From Anaerocolumna sedimenticola (GTDB lineage: Bacteria > Bacillota > Clostridia > Lachnospirales > Lachnospiraceae): a stretch of DNA of 64,000 bases. The first letter of the stretch is position 1. The number at the start of each line of letters is the position of its first letter. Shown one piece after another: positions 38,435-48,149 of this stretch. The stretch is from positions 1,515,001 through 1,579,000 of the forward strand of contig NZ_CP048000.1 of assembly GCF_009931695.1 (NCBI RefSeq). The letters are read 5' to 3'. The notes below the pieces were generated by a model. The model saw nothing but the letters and a program-made list of their open reading frames with translations. It searched no databases and had not been told where the DNA came from. Both the position numbers and the translations under genes were made by a program.

Positions 38435-38812
38435 ATGGGTATAAAAATGGATAACAATACAGATTTTGAACGATGTAATTGTAATGTGATACACGAGGAT
38501 ATTGTAAGCAAAGTTAGAGAGCAGATGCCTCCGGAAGAAAACTTATATGATTTGGCAGAATTGTTTAAAGTATTTGGTGATACTACAAGAATTAAGATTT
38601 TATGTGCCTTATTTGAATCTGAAATGTGTGTATGTGATATAGCAGCGCTGTTAAATATGACACAGTCGGCCATCTCCCATCAGCTTCGGGCTCTAAAACA
38701 GGCCAGACTTGTTAAATTCAGAAAAGATGGAAAAGTAGTCTTTTATTCCCTTGATGATAATCATGTACAGAGTATTTTCAGTCTTGGATTAGTACATGTG
38801 AATGAGAAATAA
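38435..38812 (+). CDS. CadC-like ArsR-family metal-sensing repressor
   Basis: 121-125 residues (start at 38435 or 38447; both have weak sites). Winged helix LAELFKVFGDTTRIKILCALFESEMCVCDIAALLNMTQSAISHQLRALKQARLV. Cysteines in EMCVCDIA plus an N-terminal RCNCN pair match the four-Cys Cd/Pb/Zn site of CadC. The downstream gene, 23 bases on, is a Zn/Cd ATPase, and a matching operator is at 38259-38284. Metal derepression of both is likely. Confidence 0.92.
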   Translation: MGIKMDNNTDFERCNCNVIHEDIVSKVREQMPPEENLYDLAELFKVFGDTTRIKILCALFESEMCVCDIAALLNMTQSAISHQLRALKQARLVKFRKDGKVVFYSLDDNHVQSIFSLGLVHVNEK

Positions 38813-38835
38813 ATTTGGAAGGCGGGGGCTTTTAT

Positions 38836-41055
38836 ATGAATGCAAATAATAGTTTAGAACTGGTGCTGGACGGCTTATGCTGCAGCAACTGTGCAATGAA
38901 AATTGAAAAAAGGGTAAGTGAACTAGAAACCGTTAAAAATGCAAGCCTTAACTTTGCTACTAAGGTAATGATAGTGGAAGCAGAAAAAGGAGATACCAGA
39001 GAAGTTATTTTAGAAGATATTAAACGGATTGTTAAAGCAGTTGAACCGGATGTTGTCGTTAAAGAGAAGAAAACAAAACATAATACAGGGTCTTCGAAAC
39101 ACAGTGGATATGATAATGAACATAAACATGAGAAAAATCAGGGTAACATAAAAGAAGAATGCACGGATGGATGCGATTGCTGCAGTGAAAATTCCCACGA
39201 AGGAGGCGATTCTTTCGTTAAAAATAAATTGATACAGTTCGGGATAGCTGTAGTATTGTTAGTGGCTGCTTTAACAATAGATTTTCCCAATTGGCTGAAA
39301 ATTACCTTGTTCTTCGGAAGTTACCTTATAGCAGGTGGCGAAGTACTTCTATTAGCTGTTAAAAATATATTCAGAGGTGACATTTTTGATGAAAACTTCC
39401 TGATGTGTATTGCAACGGTAGGTGCATTTGCTATTGGGGAATTCCCGGAAGGCGTAGCGGTTATGTTATTTTATCAGATTGGCGAAATGTTTCAGGGAAT
39501 TGCAGTTAACCGTTCCAGAAAATCAATTGCCGATTTAATGGATATCAGGCCGGATTATGCTAATTTAAAAGTAGGCAGTGACATTAAAACCGTAGCTCCG
39601 GAGGAAGTAAGAATCGGTGAATTAATCGTAGTTAAACCGGGCGAGAAAGTACCTTTGGACGGTAAAGTAGTGGAAGGCTTTTCTATGGTTGACACTTCAG
39701 CGTTAACCGGTGAATCGGTTCCCAGAGAGGTTACTATAAATGACAGTGTTTTAGGCGGTTTTATTAATAAAAACGGTCTTTTAACCATAGAAGTAATTCG
39801 GGAATTTGAAGAATCCACCGTAGCAAAGATACTGGATATGGTTCAGAATGCAAGCAGCAGAAAAGCTCCGACGGAGACTTTTATTACAAAGTTTGCAAGA
39901 AAATATACTCCTGCTGTTACCATAGCTGCATTTTTACTTGCAGTCGTTCCTCCGCTTATTATACCGGGTGCCGTTTTTTCTGATTGGTTGTACCGGGCGT
40001 TAATATTCCTGGTTATTTCCTGCCCTTGTGCATTGGTGGTGTCCATTCCTTTAAGTTTCTTTGGTGGGATAGGAGGGGCATCAAAACAAGGAGTATTAGT
40101 GAAAGGCAGTAATTATCTGGAAGCACTAAATTATGTTGATACCATCGTTTTTGATAAAACCGGCACTTTAACCAAAGGTGTGTTTAAAGTAACTAAGATT
40201 AGTTCTGCAGGGAAAACAACCAAAGAAGAATTACTGCGCTATGCAGCATATGCTGAAAGTTTTTCCAATCATCCAATTGCAGTATCCATATTAAAGGCTT
40301 ATGATAGCGCGATTGATAAAAATAAAATAGATAATTTTGAAGAATTACCAGGTTTGGGTATTCGAATCAGTTTAACGGGGGATACTGTTCTGGCTGGTAA
40401 TAATAAGCTGATGAACCAATACGGTATTCCTTATGAACAGGCGGATTCCATTGGTTCCGTAGTCCATGTTTCAGTTAATAATAAATACATCGGTAATATC
40501 GTCATTTCTGATGAATTAAAAGAAGATTCGGAAAGAGCGCTTAAGACTTTAAAAAGTATGGGAATTAAGAAACTGGTTATGCTAACCGGTGATAGTAAAG
40601 CAGTCGGTGAAAAAATCGGGGAGAAGCTGGGTATGGATGAAATACATGCAGAGCTGTTACCCGATGAGAAAGTTCATAATCTGGAAATGCTGGATAAACA
40701 AAAAGGAACAAAAGGTAAACTAGTTTTTGTAGGTGACGGTATCAATGATGCACCGGTACTTGCCCGTGCGGATATTGGGGTAGCCATGGGAGGACTGGGA
40801 TCCGATGCTGCCATTGAAGCTGCCGATGTGGTTTTGATGACAGACGAACCTGCTAAATTGGTCACTGCGATAAAAATAGCAAAGAAAACTCATATTATCG
40901 TTTGGCAGAATATAATATTTGCATTGGGAATTAAAATAGTTGTTTTAGTATTAGGTGCCGGCGGACTGGCAACCATGTGGGAAGCAGTATTTGCTGACGT
41001 AGGTGTGGCACTCATTGCCGTCTTAAATGCTATGCGCGCCATGAAAATTGAATAA
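38836..41055 (+). CDS. Zn2+/Cd2+/Pb2+-translocating P1B-ATPase (ZntA/CadA)
   Basis: 739 residues from ATG 38836 (GCGGGGG upstream). N-terminal HMA domain with LCCSNCAMKI; a His/Cys-rich linker (~80-125; HKHEK, DCCSENSH); TGES; SCPCALVVS in helix 6; [27 protein letters not shown]. The Lys in ALGIKIVVLVLG and Asp in VFADVGVAL in the last helices identify the divalent (P1B-2) subgroup. It exports Zn, Cd and Pb across the membrane. Confidence 0.94.
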   Translation: MNANNSLELVLDGLCCSNCAMKIEKRVSELETVKNASLNFATKVMIVEAEKGDTREVILEDIKRIVKAVEPDVVVKEKKTKHNTGSSKHSGYDNEHKHEKNQGNIKEECTDGCDCCSENSHEGGDSFVKNKLIQFGIAVVLLVAALTIDFPNWLKITLFFGSYLIAGGEVLLLAVKNIFRGDIFDENFLMCIATVGAFAIGEFPEGVAVMLFYQIGEMFQGIAVNRSRKSIADLMDIRPDYANLKVGSDIKTVAPEEVRIGELIVVKPGEKVPLDGKVVEGFSMVDTSALTGESVPREVTINDSVLGGFINKNGLLTIEVIREFEESTVAKILDMVQNASSRKAPTETFITKFARKYTPAVTIAAFLLAVVPPLIIPGAVFSDWLYRALIFLVISCPCALVVSIPLSFFGGIGGASKQGVLVKGSNYLEALNYVDTIVFDKTGTLTKGVFKVTKISSAGKTTKEELLRYAAYAESFSNHPIAVSILKAYDSAIDKNKIDNFEELPGLGIRISLTGDTVLAGNNKLMNQYGIPYEQADSIGSVVHVSVNNKYIGNIVISDELKEDSERALKTLKSMGIKKLVMLTGDSKAVGEKIGEKLGMDEIHAELLPDEKVHNLEMLDKQKGTKGKLVFVGDGINDAPVLARADIGVAMGGLGSDAAIEAADVVLMTDEPAKLVTAIKIAKKTHIIVWQNIIFALGIKIVVLVLGAGGLATMWEAVFADVGVALIAVLNAMRAMKIE

Positions 41056-41136
41056 TCAGGTGATTTAGGAAAGGATATACTATAACGAGGGATTAGCTAA
41101 ATAATATCTTATGTAAATTAAAAACATTACATTCAG

Positions 41137-41190
41137 GGTCTGATTGAAATTAATACTGTTATGGGTATTATTAAGTCGGACCCTTTTAAT
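41137..41190 (+). terminator. Terminator after the Zn/Cd ATPase
   Basis: AGGGTC...GACCCTTTT with an inner TTAATAC/GGTATTATT stem, followed by T residues. The gap 41056-41393 otherwise holds only AT-rich sequence. Confidence 0.75.
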
Positions 41191-41393
41191 AACTGAAATA
41201 TACTACTGTTAATTATAAAAATTATCAATAAATAGTAATGTTTAAGAAAAATATATATGATATAATAAATTTTTGATGAAATAAGTTTGATACAACAAGT
41301 TTTTAATAAAAATTTCTTATCCATAAAAAATCCATAATCCTCTGATATGATGAATTTACAAACTAGTAATCCAGTAGGATAGGAGGAAATTAA

Positions 41394-41675
41394 ATGTTAT
41401 TTCAGAAAAAATCTAAGGATACTGCTGATAGCAATAGGAATAGCCATAACCCCTTAAAACTCATCGGTATGATGGGTATGTGCTGTTTGCTTCCTATATT
41501 AATTATAGCAATACTGCCCTTTTTAAATATTAACAATCCTGGAGCAAATGTGGTCATATCCGGCTTATCTTCTTTCATTTGCCCGATCATGATGGGGCTT
41601 ATGATGATAGGTATGCTGCGCGGAGGGAAACATAAGGGATGCTGTAAGGAAGAGAACAGTGAATCAATAAGATAA
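41394..41675 (+). CDS. Small two-helix membrane protein of the metal island
   Basis: 93 residues, AGGAGG before the ATG. Basic cytoplasmic start, two hydrophobic helices (LIGMMGMCCLLPILIIAILPFL; SFICPIMMGLMMIGML), and a tail with KHKGCCKEEN. The Met-rich helices and Cys/His tail, set between a zinc and a copper ATPase, suggest metal handling (DUF2933-like context). I do not recognise the family with confidence. Confidence 0.7.
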   Translation: MLFQKKSKDTADSNRNSHNPLKLIGMMGMCCLLPILIIAILPFLNINNPGANVVISGLSSFICPIMMGLMMIGMLRGGKHKGCCKEENSESIR

Positions 41676-41857
41676 TAGGTAAAGGCAGGTTAAGTAAAGA
41701 AAATTAAATAGAAAGGATGCCACTTATTGTTACTATCAACCTGTGGAACTAGTGTTTCACGTTTTATTTGTGGCAGTGGTGTGATTGCAAAATTCATAAA
41801 TATATTCAGGTTAATAACTGTAAGAATTTGCAATAGTACCACGAGGTGGGTGCAAAG

Positions 41858-44323
41858 ATGAAAACAGAACAATTTAAAATAACAGGTATGACTTGTGCAG
41901 CCTGTGCCAAAGCCGTTGAAAAGGCGGTAAGTAAATTAGATGGTATCTCAAAGGCCAGTGTTAATTTTGCTACGGAAAAATTGCATCTGGAATATGAGGA
42001 ATCTTTAGTTTCTGCTGATATGATTAAATCTGCAGTAGATAAGGCCGGTTATCATGTTGTGGAAGAAACCGATGCTAAGGAAATTACAATATCAGTAGCA
42101 GGAATGACCTGCGCAGCTTGTGCCAGAACCATAGAAAAAGCAGTTGGAAAATTAGATGGTGTGGAAAGAAGCACTGTAAATTTTGCAACTGAGAAAGCAA
42201 CCGTTCATTACGATCCTCAGAAAATAAGGTTATCTGAGATTAAAGATGCCATTACCAAAGCAGGATATAAACCACTGGATACGCAGGCCGGCAGTAAGAC
42301 CGATGAGGATAGGATTAGAAAACAAAAGGAAATCAAAACCCTTTGGACCAAATTTATTGTATCAGCTATATTCTCCATACCTTTATTGTATATAGCCATG
42401 GTTCCTATGATAACCTGGTTCAGACTTCCTTTCCCCGGAGGTCTTAATCCAATGCAATATCCATTAATTTATGCTTTGGTGGAATTACTCCTGGTTATTC
42501 CGGTACTGATTGCAGGAAATAAGTTTTATACCATTGGTTTTCGTGCAATAATCAGAAGAAGTCCCAACATGGATTCTTTGATAGCTATGGGAACTTCGGC
42601 TGCTGTTTTATACAGTATCTATTCCATTTACCGAATCTATAACGGTGAATTCGGACATGTGGAAGATTTATATTTTGAATCGGCCGGTGTCATAATAACA
42701 CTGATACTTTTAGGAAAGTCTCTGGAAGCCGTATCCAAAGGAAAAACTTCGGAAGCGATTAAGAAACTTATGGGCCTTGCTCCGAAAACGGCAATTGTAA
42801 TTCAGGATGGAAAAGAAATTGAAATGCCCATCGATGAAGTTGAAGTCGGTGATATTATTTTAGTAAAACCCGGCGAAAAAATTCCGGTGGATGGGGAAGT
42901 CTTAGAGGGTAACTCCTCCGTGGATGAGTCCATGCTAACCGGAGAGAGTATTCCGGTAGAAAAGAAAGTCGGAGATAAAGTAATCGGTGCAAGTATTAAT
43001 AAAAACGGCTTACTTAAGTTTAAAACAACGAAAGTAGGAAGTGATACAGCTCTGGCTCAAATTGTTAAGTTGGTTGAGGATGCGCAGGGGTCCAAAGCTC
43101 CTATCGCGCAAATGGCGGATATTGTATCCGGGTATTTTGTTCCTATTGTATTTGCCATAGCAATTATTTCGTCCCTTGCCTGGTATATAAGCGGACAGGG
43201 CGAAGTATTTGCACTTACGATATTTATTTCTGTACTTGTTATAGCCTGCCCTTGTGCCCTTGGACTTGCGACTCCGACCGCCATTATGGTAGGAACGGGT
43301 AAAGGTGCGGAATACGGGGTTCTGATTAAAGGCGGAGAAGCACTGGAAAGTACCCATAAAATTAAAACGATTGTTTTTGATAAAACCGGAACCATAACGG
43401 AGGGTAGACCGGAAGTTACGGATATAGTAACAACAAATATTATTGATAAAGAAAAACTCCTGCAAATAGCCGCATCTGCTGAAAAGGGTTCCGAACATCC
43501 TTTAGGGGAAGCGATTGTAAGAGGTGCTGAAAAAGAAAATCTTAAGACGATTAAAATCGATCAATTTACCAATATACCGGGACATGGTATTGAAGTAGAA
43601 CTGGACGGTAAACTGGTATATCTGGGCAACCGGAAGTTAATGTTAAATAAGAATGTAAACCTTGGTGAACTTGAGAAAGAATCAGACCGCCTTGCCTCAG
43701 AAGGAAAAACACCCATGTATATTTCTTTTGGCAGCCAGCTGGCAGGAATTATTGCCGTAGCTGATATTGTAAAGGAAAGCAGTGGGAATGCGATTAAGAA
43801 ATTACATGAAATGGGAATTGAGGTTGCCATGATTACCGGTGACAATAGAAGAACGGCTGAAGCGATTGCAAAACAGGTTGGAATAGACAGGATTTTAGCA
43901 GAGGTATTGCCGGAGGATAAAGCAAGTGAGGTAAAAAAACTTCAGGCAGAAGGTAAAAAAGTTGCCATGGTTGGAGATGGTATTAATGATGCGCCTGCCC
44001 TTGCTCAGGCAGATATCGGTATTGCAATCGGTTCCGGTACGGACGTAGCCATGGAATCCGCAGATATCGTATTAATGCGCAGCGACTTAATGGATGTGCC
44101 TACGGCTATCCAATTAAGCAAGAGTACCATACGAAATATAAGACAGAACCTGTTCTGGGCATTTGCTTATAACATAGCAGGTATTCCGGTTGCAGCCGGT
44201 ATCCTTTATGCGTTCGGCGGACCGAAGTTAAACCCTATTTTAGCGGCGGCAGCGATGTCTTTAAGTTCTGTTTCCGTATTAACCAACGCATTAAGATTAA
44301 AGAGATTTAAACCTTACAAATAA
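41858..44323 (+). CDS. copA: Cu+-translocating P1B-ATPase CopA
   Basis: 821 residues from ATG 41858 (GAGGTG upstream). Two HMA domains, each [12 protein letters not shown] in [71 protein letters not shown] and [16 protein letters not shown] in the last helices are the Cu+-specific motifs. It pumps cytoplasmic copper(I) outward. Upstream, an ATTGCAAA...TTTGCAAT inverted repeat (~41784-41835) may be regulatory. Confidence 0.96.
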   Translation: MKTEQFKITGMTCAACAKAVEKAVSKLDGISKASVNFATEKLHLEYEESLVSADMIKSAVDKAGYHVVEETDAKEITISVAGMTCAACARTIEKAVGKLDGVERSTVNFATEKATVHYDPQKIRLSEIKDAITKAGYKPLDTQAGSKTDEDRIRKQKEIKTLWTKFIVSAIFSIPLLYIAMVPMITWFRLPFPGGLNPMQYPLIYALVELLLVIPVLIAGNKFYTIGFRAIIRRSPNMDSLIAMGTSAAVLYSIYSIYRIYNGEFGHVEDLYFESAGVIITLILLGKSLEAVSKGKTSEAIKKLMGLAPKTAIVIQDGKEIEMPIDEVEVGDIILVKPGEKIPVDGEVLEGNSSVDESMLTGESIPVEKKVGDKVIGASINKNGLLKFKTTKVGSDTALAQIVKLVEDAQGSKAPIAQMADIVSGYFVPIVFAIAIISSLAWYISGQGEVFALTIFISVLVIACPCALGLATPTAIMVGTGKGAEYGVLIKGGEALESTHKIKTIVFDKTGTITEGRPEVTDIVTTNIIDKEKLLQIAASAEKGSEHPLGEAIVRGAEKENLKTIKIDQFTNIPGHGIEVELDGKLVYLGNRKLMLNKNVNLGELEKESDRLASEGKTPMYISFGSQLAGIIAVADIVKESSGNAIKKLHEMGIEVAMITGDNRRTAEAIAKQVGIDRILAEVLPEDKASEVKKLQAEGKKVAMVGDGINDAPALAQADIGIAIGSGTDVAMESADIVLMRSDLMDVPTAIQLSKSTIRNIRQNLFWAFAYNIAGIPVAAGILYAFGGPKLNPILAAAAMSLSSVSVLTNALRLKRFKPYK

Positions 44324-44458
44324 ATTTATTATGCATAATGGAGAAACTATATCGTTGTATGATGATTATGTTTTTGTATTACGCTACGGATTGACGAACC
44401 ATAATTTGAAATGGGATTTTGTCACTCCAATCCCAAAATTATAACAGGAGGAAATATT

Positions 44459-45142
44459 GTGTTAAGAAAAAAAATTGCAAAACTAACAGCTGTTTTAACC
44501 CTGGCAGCAGTTTTAACAGCTTGCAAACAGGCGGATGTCATCGGAAAAACAGCAGTTACATCTTTTGATAAATTGATGAATACCTTGGGGGATCAGGTGA
44601 CTTTTGACGACAGTAAAAATTCCTGGGTTTTAGTTTCCCCAACCGGAGAATATTTTGAATGGAGCAAGGATTTTAGCAGTGATGTTCCTGATGCAACGGT
44701 AGAGTTTGATGCGGCACCTTTTTTGAGCGCAGGATTAGATGTTAATAAGCTTCCGGGAGAGCAATATGTTTATGATGAAGCTTCCGGCAGAATTCGTATG
44801 CCATATGAATTAGGTCAGGATGCATTTACCTATTCCGGTGATGTTACAGCCAAAGATACATTCCAGAATATAGTTGATAAAAACCGTAAGCTCATAGGTT
44901 ATCATGCACAGCTAGACCACTACGGTATAGCACTTGGTAACGGTAATATGTTTGAATGGGCGAAAGATATGGCTAAAAATGATAAAGATATGGTATTTGT
45001 TCTGAATCCGCAGCCTTTTATTGATGCAGGTGTAGATCCTGCCAAAGTGGAAGGATGGGTATTCGGTAAAGTAAAAGTTGACAATGGCAAGGGTAAAATG
45101 GTAGAAGTTGATAAGCTTTTAAAACCATTTGATTTAAACTAA
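44459..45142 (+). CDS. Lipoprotein with an internally duplicated module, copper-island context
   Basis: 227 residues from GTG 44459 (AGGAGG upstream). Lipoprotein signal ending LTAC. Two related segments: YFEWSKDFSSD...FDAAPFLSAGLDVNKLPG (~61-101) and MFEWAKDMAKND...LNPQPFIDAGVDPAKVEG (~163-201). This shows an ancient internal duplication. No Cys after the lipid anchor and few Met or His, so direct copper binding is not obvious. Function unknown. Confidence 0.75.
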   Translation: MLRKKIAKLTAVLTLAAVLTACKQADVIGKTAVTSFDKLMNTLGDQVTFDDSKNSWVLVSPTGEYFEWSKDFSSDVPDATVEFDAAPFLSAGLDVNKLPGEQYVYDEASGRIRMPYELGQDAFTYSGDVTAKDTFQNIVDKNRKLIGYHAQLDHYGIALGNGNMFEWAKDMAKNDKDMVFVLNPQPFIDAGVDPAKVEGWVFGKVKVDNGKGKMVEVDKLLKPFDLN

Positions 45143-45149
45143 CAAAAAT

Positions 45150-45232
45150 ACACCCGTTGTGAAGAATGGTTTTTCATAGTATACTTTCCTGAAAGCTAGT
45201 ATACAATACTATTCTTCACAGGGTGTTTTTGA
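45150..45232 (+). terminator. Terminator after the lipoprotein gene
   Basis: ACACCC.TTGTGAAGAAT and ATTCTTCACA.GGGTGTTTTT arms with a nested AGTATAC/GTATACT stem and a T-run. Confidence 0.85.
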
Positions 45233-45275
45233 CTTTTTGCATCCATGTCGATAGAATATGTAAGGGAGGAATAGG

Positions 45276-45398
45276 ATGTTTAAAAAAATAAAAAAAGCGA
45301 TTCATAATTTCCTTCTTCAAATGGCGAAAGAAAATGAAGAATTGTACGGTAAAGAGCGAATGGACTGCTGCAAACTAAACAGTCCGAAAAAGAGGTGA
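45276..45398 (+). CDS. LDCC-motif small putative metal-binding protein
   Basis: 40 residues: basic amphipathic start MFKKIKKAIHNF, then LLQMAKENEELYGKERMDCCKLN. The size and the [LM]DCC motif near the end match the clostridial LDCC-motif putative metal-binding family. A GGAGGA site precedes the ATG. The stop overlaps the ribosome site of the response-regulator gene four bases on, so the three genes are probably one transcript. Confidence 0.75.
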   Translation: MFKKIKKAIHNFLLQMAKENEELYGKERMDCCKLNSPKKR

Positions 45399-45402
45399 TT
45401 TT

Positions 45403-46125
45403 GTGGGGAACGATTCAAAAAGAATTCTTGTAGTGGAAGACGAAATAAAAATTGTGGAGTTTATAGAATCCTATCTGCTAAACAGCGGGTATGAAGTGTT
45501 AAAAGCAGCAAACGGCAGAGAAGCATTGCGATTATTTGGTCAAAAGGAAATTGACCTGATATTATTGGATTTAATGTTACCGGACATCTCCGGAGAAGAA
45601 ATCTGCAAGGAAATCAGAAAAACTTCCAAGGTACCGATTATTATGCTGACGGCAAAAAGCAGTGACGAATCAATTATTAACGGCCTGGATATTGGTGCGG
45701 ATGATTATATGACGAAACCTTTCAGTCCAAGACAAATGATTGCCAGGGTAAATGCTCTATTACGCAGGAGTACTGCAGAAGAGGCAAGTGTAGAAATCTT
45801 ATCTTTCCATCAAGGTGATCTGGTCATTAATTCAACGGATTATACTGTAAAAAAAGCAGGAAAAGTTACCTATCTTACCCCAAGCGAATATAAAATATTA
45901 ATCACACTTGCGAAACGACCGAATAAGGTATTTACCAGAGAAGAGCTCATTAATGCAGCTTTTGACGGGGATTATTTCGGTTATGACAGAACCATTGATT
46001 CCCATATAAAAAATCTCCGTGCCAAAATTGAGGACAATCCCAAAGAATGTACTTATATTTTGACCATACGGGGTATTGGTTACCGTTTTGGAGGTGATTT
46101 AGCTGAAATACACCTTAAGAAGTAA
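45403..46125 (+). CDS. OmpR/PhoB-family response regulator of the metal island
   Basis: 240 residues, GTG start with AGAGGTG upstream. Receiver domain with VEDE near residue 12, phospho-acceptor Asp in LILLDLMLPD and Lys in DDYMTKPF; winged-helix output domain (YFGYDRTIDSHIKNLRAKIEDNP). It overlaps the histidine-kinase gene. Likely to sense metal or envelope stress and to act on the copper genes nearby. Confidence 0.93.
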   Translation: MGNDSKRILVVEDEIKIVEFIESYLLNSGYEVLKAANGREALRLFGQKEIDLILLDLMLPDISGEEICKEIRKTSKVPIIMLTAKSSDESIINGLDIGADDYMTKPFSPRQMIARVNALLRRSTAEEASVEILSFHQGDLVINSTDYTVKKAGKVTYLTPSEYKILITLAKRPNKVFTREELINAAFDGDYFGYDRTIDSHIKNLRAKIEDNPKECTYILTIRGIGYRFGGDLAEIHLKK

Positions 46126-47512
46126 ATTAACCCTATCCTATATCTTTATTGTTGTGATTGTGGTTGGGCTTACGAGTCTGGTGACTAATTTCGGATTAAA
46201 GGCTCAATTTGAAAATTATGTAATTCACAGGCAGGAAAAACAAACCAGGGAAATAATTGACCTGATTAAAATGAAATATGAAGAGGAAAAAGCCTGGAAT
46301 ACCGGTTATTTAGAAATAATCGGTATGAATGCTTTACAAAACGGCATGATTCTTGAAGTAGAGGATAATAAGAAGCAGAGTGTGTGGTCCGCATACAAGC
46401 ATAATAATGGATTATGCCAGGCTATGATTATGGATATGAGGGCGAATATGTACAGCTATTCGGATAAATGGAATGGGGAATACCAGGAAAAAGCCTATCC
46501 CATTACCATTGATGATGTGCAGGTTGGAACTTTAACTACCGGTTATGTCGGGCCTTATTATTTTAATGATGAGGAATTAATCTTTATTAAAGCACTTAAT
46601 TCTCTGTTTCTGATTACCGGAATCTGTTCCCTGATTATAGCCTTTGCTTTAGGTGTTTTTATGTCGTTAAGATTAAGCAATCCTTTAAATAAAGTTGCAA
46701 AAAAAGCGTTATCCCTTTCGGAAGGAAATTATAAGGAAAGATTAACAGACGGTTCCCATACGAAAGAAATAGAAATATTGATTGAAACGATCAACGAACT
46801 ATCCGACGCATTGGAACATAAAGATAAACTGCAAAAGCAGCTGACACAGGATGTAGCTCATGAACTGAGAACTCCTCTCACATCCGTCCAGGGTCATATG
46901 GAAGCCATGTTAGATGGAATCTGGGCTATGGATAAAGAAAGACTTACCAGCTGTTACGAAGAAATAATAAGAATAAAAAAATTAATCGGAAGTATCGAAG
47001 ATTTATCCGGGGTTGAAAACGAAAATATACTGCTTCATAAACAGGAGTTTAATTTAGCTAAATTATTCATAAGACTTCTGAACAATTATGAAAAAAACTT
47101 TCAAATGAAAAACATACGGGTGAATTACCGCCCGGAATCAATTATGATCTATGCCGATGAGGATAAAATGAGCCAGGTATTTAACAACCTCTTATCAAAT
47201 GCTCTGAAATACTCAGAAGACGAAGGTGAAATCACGATTCAAACTACAGTAGAAAAAGATTCCGTTATAGTAAGCTTAAAAGATACGGGTATGGGGATAT
47301 CGGAAGAAGACCTGCCTCATATATTTGAAAGGTTTTACCGTGCGGATAAATCCCGTAACCGAAAGACAGGTGGTGTCGGGGTGGGGCTTACCATAAGTAA
47401 AGCTATTATTGAAGCCCATGAGGGGAAAATAACAGTTAATAGTAAATATGGGGAAGGAACGGAGTTTGTTATAAAATTACCCCAATCCGAAGATATTATT
47501 AATAAACTTTAA
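46103..47512 (+). CDS. Sensor histidine kinase, probable CTG start
   Basis: 469 residues if it starts at CTG 46103, which has GGAGGTG six bases upstream and gives LKYTLRSKLTLSYIFIVVIVVGL, a normal basic start plus first helix. The next usable in-frame start, GTG 46154, is inside that helix and has no site. Sensor region, second helix (~165-185 from 46154), HAMP, HisKA with QDVAHELRTPLTS, HATPase_c (NNLLSNALKYS, DTGMGIS, GVGVGLTI). Partner of the regulator it overlaps by 23 bases. Confidence 0.9.
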   Translation: MKYTLRSKLTLSYIFIVVIVVGLTSLVTNFGLKAQFENYVIHRQEKQTREIIDLIKMKYEEEKAWNTGYLEIIGMNALQNGMILEVEDNKKQSVWSAYKHNNGLCQAMIMDMRANMYSYSDKWNGEYQEKAYPITIDDVQVGTLTTGYVGPYYFNDEELIFIKALNSLFLITGICSLIIAFALGVFMSLRLSNPLNKVAKKALSLSEGNYKERLTDGSHTKEIEILIETINELSDALEHKDKLQKQLTQDVAHELRTPLTSVQGHMEAMLDGIWAMDKERLTSCYEEIIRIKKLIGSIEDLSGVENENILLHKQEFNLAKLFIRLLNNYEKNFQMKNIRVNYRPESIMIYADEDKMSQVFNNLLSNALKYSEDEGEITIQTTVEKDSVIVSLKDTGMGISEEDLPHIFERFYRADKSRNRKTGGVGVGLTISKAIIEAHEGKITVNSKYGEGTEFVIKLPQSEDIINKL

Positions 47513-47542
47513 GTATATATTTATGTCTTTGTTTTAAATAAT

Positions 47543-47597
47543 AAAAATGGAACCTTATTAAGCGGACTATAAAATCCGCTCTGAAGGTTCCATTTTG
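47543..47597. terminator. Bidirectional terminator between kinase and copper-binding gene
   Basis: AAAAATGGAACCTT...GAAGGTTCCATTTT with an inner AGCGGA/TCCGCT stem; A-run on one side and T-run on the other serve both convergent genes. Confidence 0.85.
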
Positions 47598-47608
47598 TTT
47601 AATAGCTT

Positions 47609-48019
47609 TTATTCCTGTTCCATCGCTCTTTGTCTTCTTCTCGGGGGCATACCCATAGCAGCAAATGCTCTGCAATGTCTGGCACAATTTAAACATACCA
47701 TAGCACAATGCTGTGACATTTCATCGGGATAACTTAAGCATTCCGTTCCGCATGTATGACAGATATCCGCACATAAAGCGGCAGCATTTCTGGAATATAT
47801 GGCATCACGTGCTGCAAATTTAGCGGTTAAACCGCAAATATCTGCGCATTCACGCAGTAACATGGCCTGTGCTACTCTGTCTGCCATCTGCATTCTTATT
47901 AAATGATGGGTCATATGTTCACAGACTGCTTCACAATCCTGAACTGTCATAACAAAGTCCTCATTCATATAATGTATAAAATCAGGTTCAAAATCCATAT
48001 TATTATTATTATTATCCAC
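47609..48019 (-). CDS. Four-helix-bundle copper-binding protein (DUF326/Csp-like)
   Basis: 136 residues. A Cys- and His-rich helical protein: QDCEAVCEHMTHHLI, RECADICGLTAKFA, ALCADICHTCGTECLSYPDEMSQHCAMVCLNCARHCRAFAAMG. The CxxxC spacing along helices is that of copper-storage proteins Csp1/Csp3 and the DUF326 family. There is no signal peptide, so it is a cytosolic (Csp3-like) store. Asn-rich start (NNNNN) and basic tail are disordered. It fits the adjacent copA and two-component genes. Confidence 0.9.
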   Translation of the reverse strand: MDNNNNNMDFEPDFIHYMNEDFVMTVQDCEAVCEHMTHHLIRMQMADRVAQAMLLRECADICGLTAKFAARDAIYSRNAAALCADICHTCGTECLSYPDEMSQHCAMVCLNCARHCRAFAAMGMPPRRRQRAMEQE

Positions 48020-48149
48020 TTTGTACTCCTTACATAGTGATTACAATTTATTATATTCAAATTACGGAATAATGTACCAATTGAATAAGTGTTCGTAAAC
48101 AAACATTAATGATAAAAGTTAGGATTTTAGCTTGGGTGTCAGGGTAAAT

